From contig JBAIAA010000409.1 of assembly GCA_037893245.1 (NCBI GenBank), forward strand, positions 1,603,001 to 1,667,000: 64,000 nucleotides of DNA, written 5' to 3'. A program made the translations under genes and the position numbers. The stretch comes from Crossaster papposus (lineage: Eukaryota > Echinodermata > Asteroidea > Velatida > Solasteridae). The notes under the pieces are model-generated. The model saw only the letters and a list, made by a program, of their open reading frames with translations. It had not been told where the DNA came from and made no database searches. Positions 1-11,226 of the stretch are shown in pieces; within the stretch, counting starts at the first letter, position 1; every line of letters begins with the position of its first letter.

Positions 1-158
1 TCGTATATAATTTTTTTTCCGAAACAATTACGTGATATCTAGCGCAACCCTTTTGCTGGATGCCAACAATCATTATTTACTTTCAAATAAGTCAGATATT
101 TCTTAATAATTCGGTAGTCAATTTGTTAGATATCTGCAAATGGTGTATCCTACCTTTA
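1..158 (+). repeat. MITE family A, 3' part, cut by window start
   Basis: This is the right-hand part of the commonest repeat in the window, with at least 11 copies. It carries the family's conserved core word TTTGCTGGATGCC and ends in the terminal inverted repeat GGTGTATCCTACCT. The left part lies before the window. No coding potential. Confidence 0.8.
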
Positions 159-164
159 CCTGAC

Positions 165-890
165 CACAAAATGAAACTTTACATGTTTTATAAAATTATA
201 GTAGATAAATTACGAGAGATTATGTTGAAACAAATTGTTCCAACATAACAAATGTCACACGGGTACTCCATGTCAACTTGTTTATAGCTAGTGATTCACT
301 TTTATTTCAGGTAAGAGTAACTAACTTAAATTCTGTCCAACATTCAAGACAAATGTCAGGACTTAATATTTAAATAATTTAGTCTATAACTGGCATGTAG
401 AAGTGTAGCAAAATGTCACACTTTGTTTCCCAACTTCCTGGAATGACCCATAATAAAATACATGCAATGTGTCCCAAAACAATGGTGCACGTGGATGCAC
501 AATCATACATGTAATCTTAACATTTTAATCATACATTTATAAAACTTACTTTCAAAAAGCTACACACTCGAAAAGTGTCCATTAGGCCTACAATCCTCTA
601 TACAATCACCCATGTAAGTTTGCGTGGTATCGTTTCATGCTAGAAGCATTGTTTTTTATAAAAGTGACACACACTCGTGTTTTTAATGCTGGTGGTTATA
701 ATCACACATATCTTTTAATTGACTCAAGCAAATAGGGTAAAACAAGCAGAATTTGAAAGCTGATTTAGTTATCTTGGAGCTCATACAAACATGAATAGCA
801 AATTCTGTTTAATGAGCGAAATGACGCGTTACACTTGTAGTTGCACTATTTGTGTATTATTATTATTAATATATGCTGTATTTTGTTTAG
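165..890. other. Non-coding stretch with a dispersed repeat at about 325-415
   Basis: AT-rich, with no credible gene. Bases about 325-415 resemble 57282-57372: both carry TTCTGTCCAACAT, then ACAAATGTCA, then TAGAAGTGTAGCAAAA in the same order. This marks an old dispersed repeat of unknown class. Nothing else is recognisable. Confidence 0.5.
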
Positions 891-892
891 GA

Positions 893-906
893 GGGGGGGG
901 GGGGGG
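893..906 (+). repeat. Poly-G run, 14 nt
   Basis: A homopolymer G tract following an AT-rich stretch. It is one of several long G runs in the window. Confidence 0.9.
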
Positions 907-1147
907 AGTGCACACCCCGTACCCTGACATTTAGAGCTGTCAGTTACAAGCCAGTAGCCTGGCTCCAGGTGTCTCTGACACTGCTATAGCATACAAGTCA
1001 CAAGTAAGCAACTGCTGGCTGTCTGGGTGAGGCGATGACAAACTAATCCAAACAGTAAATGGAAACCAGAACAGCGACTTTGCTCTCCTGAGCTACATGT
1101 ATATTTGTGTTGTATGCGCCATTAAATATGTACGCACAATTGAAGCT

Positions 1148-1175
<28 letters not shown>
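1148..1175 (+). repeat. Poly-G run, 28 nt
   Basis: Twenty-eight consecutive G residues, equal longest homopolymer in the window with 52430-52457. It could form G-quadruplex structures, and its length is prone to sequencing and assembly error. Open frames running through it (poly-glycine) are artefacts. Confidence 0.9.
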
Positions 1176-1178
<3 letters not shown>

Positions 1179-1564
1179 CACTGCGTCGAGGATTGGAGCC
1201 ACTATTTTTTGTTTGGGTGTACGGGGTACGGGGGTTACAAAAGGGTTACATATTTCTTCCATACATATTTTATGAATGGCCACTTATTTACTGAAATGTG
1301 TACCACAAATGCACTTTTTTTTTATTGATATAAAAACGGAGCACACATTTTTTGTAAATTTAAACTACAAGGTGTAGTACCTGGTTAATTAAACAACTTC
1401 TCTTAGATGCACCTTCTAGATGTTCTGAAAAGAATAAGCCAGTCTTATCTGAACTCAAGTTTAACTCATTTTTTATTTGATAAAAATGCACGTTATTGGA
1501 TGCAGAGTCTTTATGATACCATGCACCAATACCAATCAGGCATTACTCACGTCAAATATTGCCT

Positions 1565-1925
1565 TCTGCGTTAAACCAGTCTACCCACTCCTATTAGTCA
1601 ATCGAGCATGTCACGTGGGCAGTTTTAAACGGCTGATAAATCAGCGGGGCCAGTTTTAAACACATTTTCTGATGTAATTTGGACCGCACGTCTGTGAAAT
1701 CTGTGCTGTTGAACCTTTTATTGGTTGAAACCTTTTATTGGTTGAAACCTCACGCGAGCAATACCACCAGCGAGTTGCGTATTTCACAGTCCTAAATTTA
1801 AACTAGACTGGCAAAGATGCATTCTGTACTGTGTCGATCACGTCACACTTGCGGTGTGTCACGCCACACTTGCGCTGTGTCACGCTACACTTGCGCAGGT
1901 CACGCCATGTATTTGCGAAGCACGG
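1565..1925 (+). repeat. Dispersed repeat, copy 1 of 3
   Basis: Shares the ordered words CAGTTTTAAACAC and TTTATTGGT with 9590-9900 and, in shortened form, with 30424-30540. All three also share GTTTTAAACGGCC-like sequence upstream. I see no protein-coding potential. It looks like an old non-autonomous element of unknown class. Confidence 0.55.
1836..1908 (+). repeat. Short tandem repeat, about 21-bp unit
   Basis: Three to four degenerate units of a 21-bp motif containing GTCACGCCACACTTGCG lie head to tail inside the dispersed repeat. The neighbouring copy at 9590-9900 has only one or two comparable units. Confidence 0.65.
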
Positions 1926-1929
1926 GCCA

Positions 1930-3430
1930 CGTATGCATTTAAGTAGATGTTATTTCATATCTACCTGTATGATTTCTGCGAGGCATACACCGCAAAATGA
2001 GATCCATGTATAGAGGGGTGCGTGTTTCACAAAACATAAAGTAAAATTAATAAACTAAATAGTTTGAAATTCTAAATTTTAGACTTGTTTTTTACCATTT
2101 GACTGAAGGGTATTTATGAATGGGAATAATGTGTTTGGCTAGTATTAAACAAGTATGCCCTTGAAGGCTGAACTCCCCCCCCCCCCCCCTCCCTTCCGCT
2201 AAACAGCGAGCACACCCTCTTACTAAAGCCTGCATATATGCTTGTGCAGGAATTGTAAGTTAGAAGAATTTTGCTGACTTTTCCAAATACATCACAGAAT
2301 CATAAGATACATGTAACATCATAATTTGTATGAAATTAGCTGTTTTTTCTTCATTCTTTCCTTCTTCAAATATCTTTTTTATTAATTTATGGTGACTACC
2401 ATAACCAATATACACCATAAAAACAGTTTGCAGACACATTTAAATTTATCATCCATATACCAACACACTCAATCGTCTTTGACAACTTTCTTTTTATTTA
2501 AGTATAGAAAGTGTGTTTGCCTGAATGAGTTTTTGTGAGTCTATATTGAATCAGCAATATACACATTTGCCTTTCACGCCCATCACTTCGAGTAGATGCA
2601 GACAATCTATCATCCCCTAAAGTATTCAACACCCGCCGCAGTGGGATTAGCGCAAGGATGCAACCAAACCATTAGCGTGTCGTGCTTGGCTGATAAAGCT
2701 TACGAACGCTGCTTAACTTGTGCCAGTAGGCTGTCACTTGCAGAGTACTATACGCGTAGGTGTCATTAGAATACTTCATCCTTGATGGCTTATTCGTTCT
2801 TCATCAGCAAGAGCTCTCTGATCCGATTTTCCCACTGCGTGTGATGAAAGGTTATTCATGAAAATCCCCCCTCTTAAATCAATCTTTTTGGTTTGGGGCT
2901 TTTCCATATAAATTTAAAAAGCCTTAGTCTTTGTTCAGATTTTTTTTGTCATTCTAAAAACCATAGACTTTTTTTTTCTTTACGATTTCATCTCTCTCGA
3001 CGGACTCATTCTACTCGGGGGAAAAAAACCCGGCAGACCTCAGCTTTCACAGCAGAAGCTTCCAATTCAATAAGGCAGAACTATTGATTTTGTTTCTCAA
3101 TCTTTTGGCGTTTTTTTTATTTCTTTTTTTCTTCCTTACAGTGGCAGGTAGACATGGACTGCTTGTTTAAACATGTACAATTTGAAACGTTAAAGGTAAT
3201 TGTTCAAATATAAATTAACAACACAAATAACATTCATCAAGGATAAAAACCAACAAGTGACATAAAATACACAAAAGGGCAAGTTCATTGTTACGGATGT
3301 TACATTTAAATTTACCTAATAAAAAACAAACAATACTTGTTACGCTTTAAGACATGAGTTTGTTTATCTCAAGTACGTATTTATAAAATAAATGTGATGT
3401 TTCTTCAAACAATTTAATGAAGTACATGTA
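1930..3430. other. Non-coding stretch
   Basis: No supportable gene. Contains a poly-C run near 2175-2189 and long T-rich tracts around 2930-3140. Small open frames here are short and lack conserved motifs. Confidence 0.5.
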
Positions 3431-3569
3431 AAACCCGGTTTATATTTCACGCGAATGTCATTGCGAAGCAAATTCGTTAAGGCAACGAAAAACGTCACAA
3501 TGAAACTTCGATTGTTTACGTCATAAAATTCGCTTCGCATCCCTTTTTGCGTGAAGATGAACCAGCCTT
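3431..3569 (+). repeat. Short TIR element (MITE) related to 61811-62922
   Basis: The ends are imperfect inverted repeats: CCGGTTTATATTTCACGCGAATG on the left and the complement of GCGTGAAGATGAACCAGCC on the right. Inner sequence carries repeated TTCGC and GCGAA words. The same terminal theme (GGTTCATACTT..GCGAATGCG) is seen in the larger element at 61811-62922, so this is probably a deletion derivative of that family. Confidence 0.6.
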
Positions 3570-4930
3570 AACTATGTTGTAGTATACGGTTCACTCTATA
3601 AAAACACCAATGATACAAAAAAACTAAACTTTGATGGTTGTATTCGAGTCCCTGAAAGTCCTTTCACAAGTCCAGTCACATTAAGTCCAGTCACAAGCCA
3701 AATGTCCTAAATCAAAAGGACACCAGGACCAATGCACATACCAAGTTTGAAGTTGATAAGTCAAGTCCTTCTCAAGTTATGATGTCCTAATCATGCATTT
3801 ATATTGTTTTAACCATATAACATGACTTTGATCTATGGGGTCCAAAAACAATAATAGGTGCTAGAAGACCAAGCTACATACCAAGTACGGTTGATTCCGG
3901 TACGTGTGAGGTTTTCAAGGTATTGTGTCTCGATCTGATTACTTGAATACACACTGTTCTAGCACACATACATGTGCAAACACCTACCATCGTGGACCCC
4001 TATATTGCCACTCTTTTGTTTGCACTTTTGGAAGGCCTCTCATAGGTTTTGTACGCGATTTTCAATCGTAAACTTTCTGTCAATCGTGGACCCCTACTTT
4101 CCTTTTATTGTGCTACGTGCCCTATTTAAATGTGGATGCAATCTCACAAATATGCAAACACCGGCAATCGTGGACCCCTAGTATCCTTCTTTTGTTTGCA
4201 CTTTTAACCTTTTTTTCTGAAGGCCTCCCGTAGGTTTTGTACACGATTTTTCAATCATAGACGGTCGGTCAATTGTGGACCCCAATTGTTTATTATGCCC
4301 TAACCAAATTGTCCCTAGTCCACAATTTCCACAATTCATATTATGTATATTCTTGTACTATTCGGTTTGTATTTTTGTGTAAATGTTGTTGTATTTCATA
4401 TTGTTAGATGTCCGTTTGCCAGATGTACGTTTTTGTTGATGACTTTTGATCAACAAAATTTTTGTATATCCAATTTTATTTAATGATGTATATAGGGCCC
4501 CAATGGAAACCAATTTTGAGCTGTTTGGGCACACCCTTGAAAAAAAAAAAAAAAAAAAATAATAATATAAATACTCATCCATTACACTATTACTTGTTCC
4601 GTAGTTGTTGGTACCTACGCTTATTAATTGGTGTGCAACTTTTACAAGTAACCATTTTTTGTGAAGATGGCAAACAGCTGTAATTGACAAGTGTACTATT
4701 TGTGTTAACAGCATTTTGTTTTGGGCATTTAAATCACGACCAGATATAATATTCCCAACTTTAGCCAACTCACTGCAAGTACATGCATTCATAAGCAATC
4801 TGCTGGCATATGAAACAACTCCCTAACGCCGTCCCTTTATATAGATTGTCACGTGCATTGGCATTTAGTAAATCAAGTTTGTGACGCACACCGTATTTCG
4901 AAGACATTTTTTGCAACAAGCGCGCATGTT
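3570..4930. repeat. Repeat-rich stretch with ATCGTGGACCCCTA units
   Basis: From about 3985 to 4320 the phrase ATCGTGGACCCCTA recurs, each time followed by CTTTTGTTTGCACTTTT-like and TTTTGTACACGATTTT-like sequence, so partial units lie in tandem. A diverged copy occurs at 38470-38640. A poly-A run lies near 4541-4559. The long minus-strand frame crossing 4358-4798 reads through that homopolymer and resembles no protein family. Confidence 0.55.
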
Positions 4931-4940
4931 TGCAACATTA

Positions 4941-5501
4941 GAGACTTTTCGATTTGCACGTTCACACGTGGACTGCGACGTATGCGGTCCCAATGGATTA
5001 TTCTACAAGAATTTTTATTTAAGGGAAATTACAGACAAGAAAATATGTTAATTTTAGCGAACTTACGCTTCCACCACTCTCTGCTTAAAGAATCAAGTCA
5101 ATCGGGTCCATTTTCAAATGTGGTGTTTCTTTCCTGATGTGGTGTTTCGTTTCTACAAAATAGTGATATGCACACTATGTCGTCACAGTTTTCCAACGAC
5201 GGCAAAACAAGGTTGAACGCGTTCGAGAATTCTGCTACGAACGACGAGTTCGTCGATGCGCATGCGCACTGCTTCACAAATGACCGCATACGTCGCAGTC
5301 TACTAGTAAACGTGCAAATCGAAAAGTCCCAGTGATATGCACACTATGTCGTCACAGTTTTCCAACGACGGCAAAACAAGGTTGAACGCGTTCGAGAATT
5401 CTGCTACGAACGACGAGTTCGTCGATGCGCATGCGCACTGCTTCACAAATGACCGCATACGTCGCAGTCTACTATAGTAAACGTGCAAATCGAAAAGTCC
5501 C
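4941..5501. mobile_element. TIR element with its right end duplicated in tandem
   Basis: The left end at 4941 reads GAGACTTTTCGATTTGCACG and continues to GACTGCGACGTATGCGGTC. The inverse complement of this block occurs twice on the right, ending near 5330 and 5501. Units 5162-5330 and 5331-5501 are near-identical direct copies; the second has a 2-bp TA insertion. The element therefore has one left and two right ends. The two matching minus-strand frames simply reflect the duplication. Confidence 0.75.
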
Positions 5502-5580
5502 TATTTTCCTGCGTGTACGTGTAATTGTATTTTTTTAAAGCGATAACTGTTGAAGCCCTTATCGCGTACAGGTTTCTAAC

Positions 5581-6181
5581 ATACAGGGTGTCTAAAAAAA
5601 ATGCAACAAAATATAACGAAATACCACACGTAGAATGTATAACAAACATCGATAATATAGATATGGTTTCAAAGGTAATGGTGTACACTTTAAAATGAGA
5701 CACCAAACGTCCAAATCTGACAATGTTTGACAGAGTTATGAATAATTTTCCAAGAATAGTCAAATTGACCATGGGACCAAGTTTTTTCAAATTTTGTTTG
5801 GACATTGTGCAAGTGTAGTGTTGAAATCAAGTCGTTACATATTTCTGTCTTTATCCATGCAGGTGGTTAAGCACTGGTTCATTTTGTTGGCGCCAATACA
5901 CAGACAAAGACGACAAAGTCTAATGACATGATTTCAAGTCTACACTGTCTTGCACAGTATCCAAACAAAATCGAAAAAACTTGTTCCTGTGGTCAATTTG
6001 ACGCCTCTTGGGAAATTATTCTAACTCCGTTAAACATTGTCAGATTTAGACGTTTGATGTCTCATTTTAAAGTGGGAACTAGTATATTTGTAACCATATC
6101 TATATTATCGATGTTAGTTATACATTCTACGTGTGGTATTACGTTATATTTTGTTTGATTTTTTTCAGACACCCTGTATAT
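5581..6181. mobile_element. Foldback element with arms of about 230 bp
   Basis: The left end begins ATACAGGGTGTCTAAAAAAA and the right end is its inverse complement (TTTTTCAGACACCCTGTAT). Complementarity continues inward through CAAAATATAACG, CACACGTAGAATGTATAAC and GGGACCAAGTTTTTTC. Related fragments lie at 42060-42200, 43083-43190, 58545-58612 and 59130-59650. It encodes no transposase, so it is non-autonomous. Confidence 0.8.
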
Positions 6182-6858
6182 AATTAAAGCTTCTTGCGTG
6201 CACATCCCAGCCATGAATAAAACTCTAATCCAGGTTTTACCCCTATGTGACTCATTTTTGCAGAGCCCGTCACAATGCTTCTTTACCCTCCAGCAAGATA
6301 TAGGACCGACAGACTCCCCCCTTTATCCACTATACCTATACACTCTCTATACTATTGTTACCTAATGCACATCCCCCCCCCCCCAAAAAAAAAAAAAAAA
6401 AAACAACATTCCGCAAGCACAATGACCATCACAAAGGAGGGTAGTTCTCTCCGTTCCATATATTGCTTCATATGTAGGCACACATTTCCCGCATACCTGA
6501 AAAAAATCCAACAAACCACTGTAAATGTACAGTGAACATCAAACGGAGACTCCTAACACCACCTTGGATTCTACCACTAATCCTATTTGATTCAATGCAA
6601 TAAGTTAATAAGCCATCTTGTTATCAGCCAATTACAGGAGAACAAGTGTTTGAAAGCGGTGTAATTTGCTTGAGTACATGCCAGACAGAGGGTAGAAAAG
6701 ATTAGTCACCTATCTAGAGGTCCCTTGACCTTATAGCATAAGGACATTGCCACCTGATGAGGACACGATTTTATGGATGAGGTTTTGGAGACGGTGTATG
6801 CAGAGAGAAAGCAGGGTTGGAAACATAGCCCCACGATATAAAAGAAAAAAGAATGTAA
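6182..6858. other. Non-coding stretch
   Basis: Contains a C10-A18-type homopolymer junction near 6370-6403. A short word block at 6327-6371 (CTATACTATTGTTACCTAA) recurs at 56643-56686. No gene is supported. Confidence 0.5.
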
Positions 6859-6859
6859 G

Positions 6860-7125
6860 TGTGTAATGCACAAGTATCAACCGACAACAACGCTCGCGGC
6901 GCAATACAATTATTACCCCATTCATCAGGCCCTGGACCACACGGTTGCCAATATCAGTGCTTAAATCGACCTCGACCCTCACAGGTAGGCCTACATATTT
7001 ATACTCCTAGGTAGAGAGAGACAGTTGTAGTTAAGTGTCGAAGGGCACAAACACCATGTTCCTGACAGGGTTCGAACCCACGCACCATCGCACAAGTTGA
7101 ACACCGTAACGACTGGGCTATGTAC
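6860..7125 (-). repeat. tRNA-headed SINE, copy 1
   Basis: On the minus strand the head carries a box-B-like GGGTTCGAACCC preceded by a box-A-like AGCCCAGTCGTTACGG. The body contains CAGGGCCTGATGAATGGGG and GGTAATAATTGTA, which match the plus-strand copy at 42205-42488. This identifies a RNA polymerase III SINE family. The head is too degenerate to be a working tRNA gene. Confidence 0.6.
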
Positions 7126-7335
7126 AAAGGGGTTTCCTTTTAGGGTCTCTGTTTGACAAATAATACACACTTGTGTGTGCGTTTTTACAAGTTGTTTATT
7201 CAAATTGTGCTTGTATACACGTCCTCCGTCGTTTACTGGTTAAAGGAAAATAAATACCCTTTGCAACTATAATGCAATAATACTAATGCAATAATACTTT
7301 AAAACCTTTTGCAACTCTAACAAATCTAAACTCTC

Positions 7336-7470
7336 TGTGAAATTTTTACCTCTGCCAAGGAGGTTATGTTTTGTGTGCCGGCGTTTATTTGCTATATTTA
7401 TTTGTTTATTTATTATTGGGGTGTTTATTGGGGTGTTTGTTTGTGAGGTGTTGGGGGGAAAGGTGTTAGC
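7336..7470 (+). repeat. Dispersed repeat with CTCTGCCAAGGAGGTTATG
   Basis: The phrase CTCTGCCAAGGAGGTTATG followed by a T/G-rich TTTGTTTATTTATT tail is a pattern I recognise from dispersed repeats in marine animals. The class is uncertain. Confidence 0.35.
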
Positions 7471-7650
7471 ATGGCTTCGTTATTAATGCACACCATCTCA
7501 CATGATATTTTATAATTGTTTTACCCTTTTCTAAGTGGTTTTTAAGTGGTTGATGAAATAATTGTTTTTAAAATTTGTAGGAATAATATTATTATTTTGT
7601 TCTGCTTTATTAAATTATGTTATGTTTGTACATGCAAAGTGCAGTTTCAA

Positions 7651-8018
7651 AGGGATCGTATACGTTTGGTAATTGGAACCCACTGTTTGTTTCAATCCTA
7701 TATAGTTGTAGATATATACCATAAAACTAACCTGTACACATTTCATTTCAAAAGGTGGTATCGATTTTGAGATATTGCCAACATTCTGGAGCGGTTTTGT
7801 CCACGCAGGAAGAATAGTCTGCATTGGAATACACAATCGGAGAAACGTCACTGCCGTAACGCTTCTCCGATTCATTTTTTTGGGGATAAAAAATGATATA
7901 TTTTTCCATAACCACAGTGAACAGTTAACCGCAGAAGTGAACAGTTTCTAAAAATGCATTTTACTATCCAAAGCTGCTGTACTTCTTACCAAGTAATTAC
8001 CAAACATATACGATCCCT
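7651..8018 (+). repeat. MITE family B, complete
   Basis: Terminal inverted repeats AGGGATCGTATACGTTTGG and CCAAACATATACGATCCCT enclose 368 bp without a transposase. TTAA follows directly on the right; TCAA, probably a decayed TTAA, lies on the left. Other copies are 23791-24004 and 29112-29498. The TTAA target and AGG terminus are compatible with a Kolobok-like or piggyBac-like source enzyme; that assignment is inference. Confidence 0.85.
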
Positions 8019-8404
8019 TTAAATTATTCTAATTTGTAAATGTTCTTGACAATTCCGCTGTTGGCGGCGAAAAAAGACAAGAAATAAACCAATCTATATA
8101 ATATATACTCTATACATCGTATGAATTGGGTAAGATAAACAACACGGCCTGTCAGTTCTAATTCGGAATCTCTGTCTTGACGACTCGTTCGTTTAACCAG
8201 CAGACTGAGTGATCAAATAAACTGCCCGGCAATATGTCCTCATGTACCCACATTTGCTTCGAGGTTCATTTATCGCCGACTTCCAGACCGGATATTAATG
8301 CCCAACAAAATCTAGGAATTCCGAGTGAATATTTTTTTTACCAGCACATACCCGGTATATTTCAGATGTTTTTGTAAGGATGCCATGCGGTCGGTTTGGT
8401 TGAA

Positions 8405-8760
8405 CTACAGAAGCTTAAAGTGACCACCCGCGTTTCCGCGTTTTTGAGATAATTTATCTCGGAAAGACGGAATACTGAGATAAAAATATGTCTTTCCGTG
8501 ATATATTGTATCTAGGAAAGACGTCTTTTCTTGATATCGTATTTTAGAAGGACGTCTTTCCATGATAATCGTATCTCAAAAACGTCTTTCCCCGATATCG
8601 TATAACAGAAAGACGTCTTTTTGAGATACGATATTAGAAAAGACGTCTTTCCGAGATACGATATCACGGAAATACTAATTTTTATCTTAGTATTTCGCCT
8701 TTCCGAGATAAATTATCTCAGAAAAGCGGAAACGCGGATGGTCACTTCAAGCTTCCGTAG
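8405..8760. mobile_element. Foldback element built from AGACGTCT palindromes
   Basis: Inverted ends CTACAGAAGCTTAAAGTGAC and the complement of GTCACTTCAAGCTTCCGTAG flank 356 bp. The arms continue through GCGTTTCCGCG and GAGATAATTTATCTC. The centre holds five or six short units in which AAGACGTCTTT alternates with GATATCGTATCT, so palindromes are nested at several scales. No coding potential. Confidence 0.8.
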
Positions 8761-8924
8761 AGAACAGCTCTCATAATTCTTAACACGAGTTGCACGCTAT
8801 TTGCGGTGAGTTTTCAGCTGTTGGTCACAAACATTTCATCTGAAATCTTTCTGGGATATTAACTACACTGCCACGCAACCTAATCGAATAATTCTCTTGT
8901 GTTTTGTGCCGAAATGCAACTTAA

Positions 8925-9070
8925 ATTTTTCGGAACAATTTCAGGATATCTAGCGCAATAATTTTGCTGGATGCCTACAATCATTATTTACTTTTAAATA
9001 AGTAAGATATTTCTTAATAATTCAGCAGTACACAATTTCGATATCTGCAAATGGTGTAGCCTACTTTTAA
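8925..9070 (+). repeat. MITE family A, 3' part
   Basis: Carries the core TTTTGCTGGATGCCTACAATC and the right terminus GGTGTAGCCTAC of family A. The left half is missing. Confidence 0.75.
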
Positions 9071-9589
9071 TAACCGCTATGCTTTGTATGCAACTTTTTA
9101 ACCAGTGACTTTTTGACTAGTCAGCAGCCGCCATGTTTCGGATATCTGAGTGAATCTATGAATAATATAATACCAAATTAAGAGTCTGAATACGAAATGC
9201 ACTCTTATAGATAAGTCACAACATTATAACCTTGGTACAACCCTAGAAGGGCAAACTACACCTTGGAACAGGGGCGGACTGGGACACAAAGTCGGCCCTG
9301 GATGTTCAGACGTACCGACCCACGCTTTGAATTAAACACACAATCTCACAGCGTTTATACACCCAACACGGATGTCGTTTGGGAACATGAATTCAGCAGC
9401 CCAATGGGCACAGAGGCAGAGAGGGAGGGCCCATGCTCGGCCGTGGACCGCATCACATGTACATTTACTATTGTAACAAACAATTCCCACCGCCATGCCG
9501 AACTTTGCAATAACACCGAAATACAAATGATCATACATCATGGTTAAAGTTGCTCTTATGGACAGAACATTGAAGCCATATGAACATCA
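9071..9589. other. Non-coding stretch
   Basis: A 94-codon open frame near 9263-9547 begins in GGGGCGGACTGGGACAC, which looks like a transposon terminus, and the peptide has no recognisable motif. I do not call a gene here. Confidence 0.4.
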
Positions 9590-9900
9590 ATATGTAATAT
9601 CTGAGACAGTTTAGCCATTTCTATTAGTCGAGAGCACGTAACATGTGTCGTTTTAAACGGCCAATAAAACAGCAACCATGCAGTTTTAAACACTTTTCCC
9701 CACTGTCAAATTTAATTTAGACTCCTGTGTACCGGTAGTCATTTCCGTTTTGCCCATTTATTGGTGAACTTTAACACGGCACTTGCAATAACTACCAACG
9801 AGTCTGTTCATGTATTTCCTAGTCCTAAATTCACACCACCCTTGCACTGGTGCATCAAGCGCCACATCACTTCACACTCGCGTAGATTTTAGCGCTGCTC
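9590..9900 (+). repeat. Dispersed repeat, copy 2 of 3
   Basis: Related to 1565-1925: both contain GTTTTAAACGGCC-like sequence, then CAGTTTTAAACAC, then TTATTGGT in the same order. Non-coding. Confidence 0.55.
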
Positions 9901-10021
9901 ACGCGAAGCACACACATCACCACAACAAATTAAGAGGTATTTCAGAAAGCATTCAGTCAAAGTGTTGAACAAAATCGTTGGAAATGTATAATGCTTGACT
10001 TGTTTTGACTTTTCGTTTTAA

Positions 10022-10349
10022 AGGTAGGATACGCAATTGGTAATTGCTTGAATTATCATGAATGGGTGGATTTGGGGGTTGTTGTATTTTAAAGTAAATG
10101 TCGTTTAACTAACCTGTCCGAAGTTTTACAATCATTAATGCCGAGAAAAGCACGAAAAACAGCGTTTGTTTTTACCGGCGTCGAGCAGTTATTCTTATGA
10201 TATTTATGTTTTTTCAGAATAATTAAAGGTTATCTAGCGCAATCGTTTTGCTGGATGCCTAGATCTTTATTTACTTTCAGATGAGTAAGATATTTCTTAA
10301 CAATTCGATAGTAAATGTTTTCGAAATCTGCAAATGGCGTATCCTACCT
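10022..10349 (+). repeat. MITE family A, complete, TTAA on both sides
   Basis: Begins AGGTAGGATACGCAATTGG and ends GGCGTATCCTACCT. TTAA lies at 10018-10021 and 10350-10353. Contains the conserved words ATCATGAATGGGT, CATTAATGCCGAGAAAAGC and TTTTGCTGGATGCC. No transposase frame. It is one of the best copies for defining the element's borders. Confidence 0.85.
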
Positions 10350-10609
10350 TTAACCAAAAGGTATTTATGAATGTGAATAAATATGTGCTTGGTGCAGATA
10401 ATGCCCTCGCCTGCGGCTCGTATTATCACGTCCCGGTTTTAAATACTTGTCATGCTTGTTCAAAACCACCCAGCACATACATAACCTAATTCCCTTACAA
10501 AAACATAGGAAACATTCCAAACTAAATAACTTCACTCAGAAATTACTATTCACAATGTTAGATCGCACGGAACTAGCTTAAACCCATAACAAGTTTCAAA
10601 ATAACGTAT

Positions 10610-11017
10610 TAAAGTAACCCTAAGGATACACCATTGGTAATTGCTTAAATTATCATGAATGGGTAGATTTGGGGGGTTGTATTATATAGTAATTATCGTT
10701 TAACTGACGTTATGACCTGTCCAATGTTTTACAACCATGGATGCTGAGAAAAGCAAAAACAACGGCATTCGTTTTTCAACCTGCGTCGGGCAGTGGTTCT
10801 TATTATTATATGTTGTTCTTGTATTTTTCGCGATCGTCGTCTGGCAATCGAGATTTGTTTTAATTAAAGTTTTCTGAGCTATTAAAGGATATCTAGCGCA
10901 ATCATTTTGCTGGATGCCTCTAATCATTATTTACTTTCAAATAAGTAAGATATTTCTTAATAATTATTTAGTAACAATTTTCGATATCTGCAAATAGTGT
11001 ACCGGTATCTAACCTTT
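10610..11017 (+). repeat. MITE family A, decayed left end
   Basis: The same word order as the copy at 10022-10349, about 260 bp away in the same orientation. The left terminus is altered (TAAGGATACACCATTGG) and the right terminus is interrupted by CGG. Part of a local cluster of family A. Confidence 0.8.
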
Positions 11018-11226
11018 AAGTTGTTCAGTCACTTAATCTGCAAAACTGTTAGCAAATAGACACATAGGGAAGACCGGATCAAATCACAGCCAAAAGAACA
11101 GCTGAACTTTGGATAAGCATGACCGTGAGTTGTTTAATCGGATGCAATCGCAAGGTAATAACAGCAACCCTGAAGTGGCAGAAAACGAAACGGAACTATA
11201 GGACACTAGCGATGGTTAACTCTTAC

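Noticed and set aside
4358..4798. 146-codon minus-strand frame
   Set aside because: Reads through an A19 homopolymer as poly-Phe and has no family resemblance.
5098..5488. Two nearly identical minus-strand frames in tandem, looking like a duplicated small gene
   Set aside because: They are created by the direct duplication of the right end of a TIR element; no start context, no family, both read through terminal repeats.
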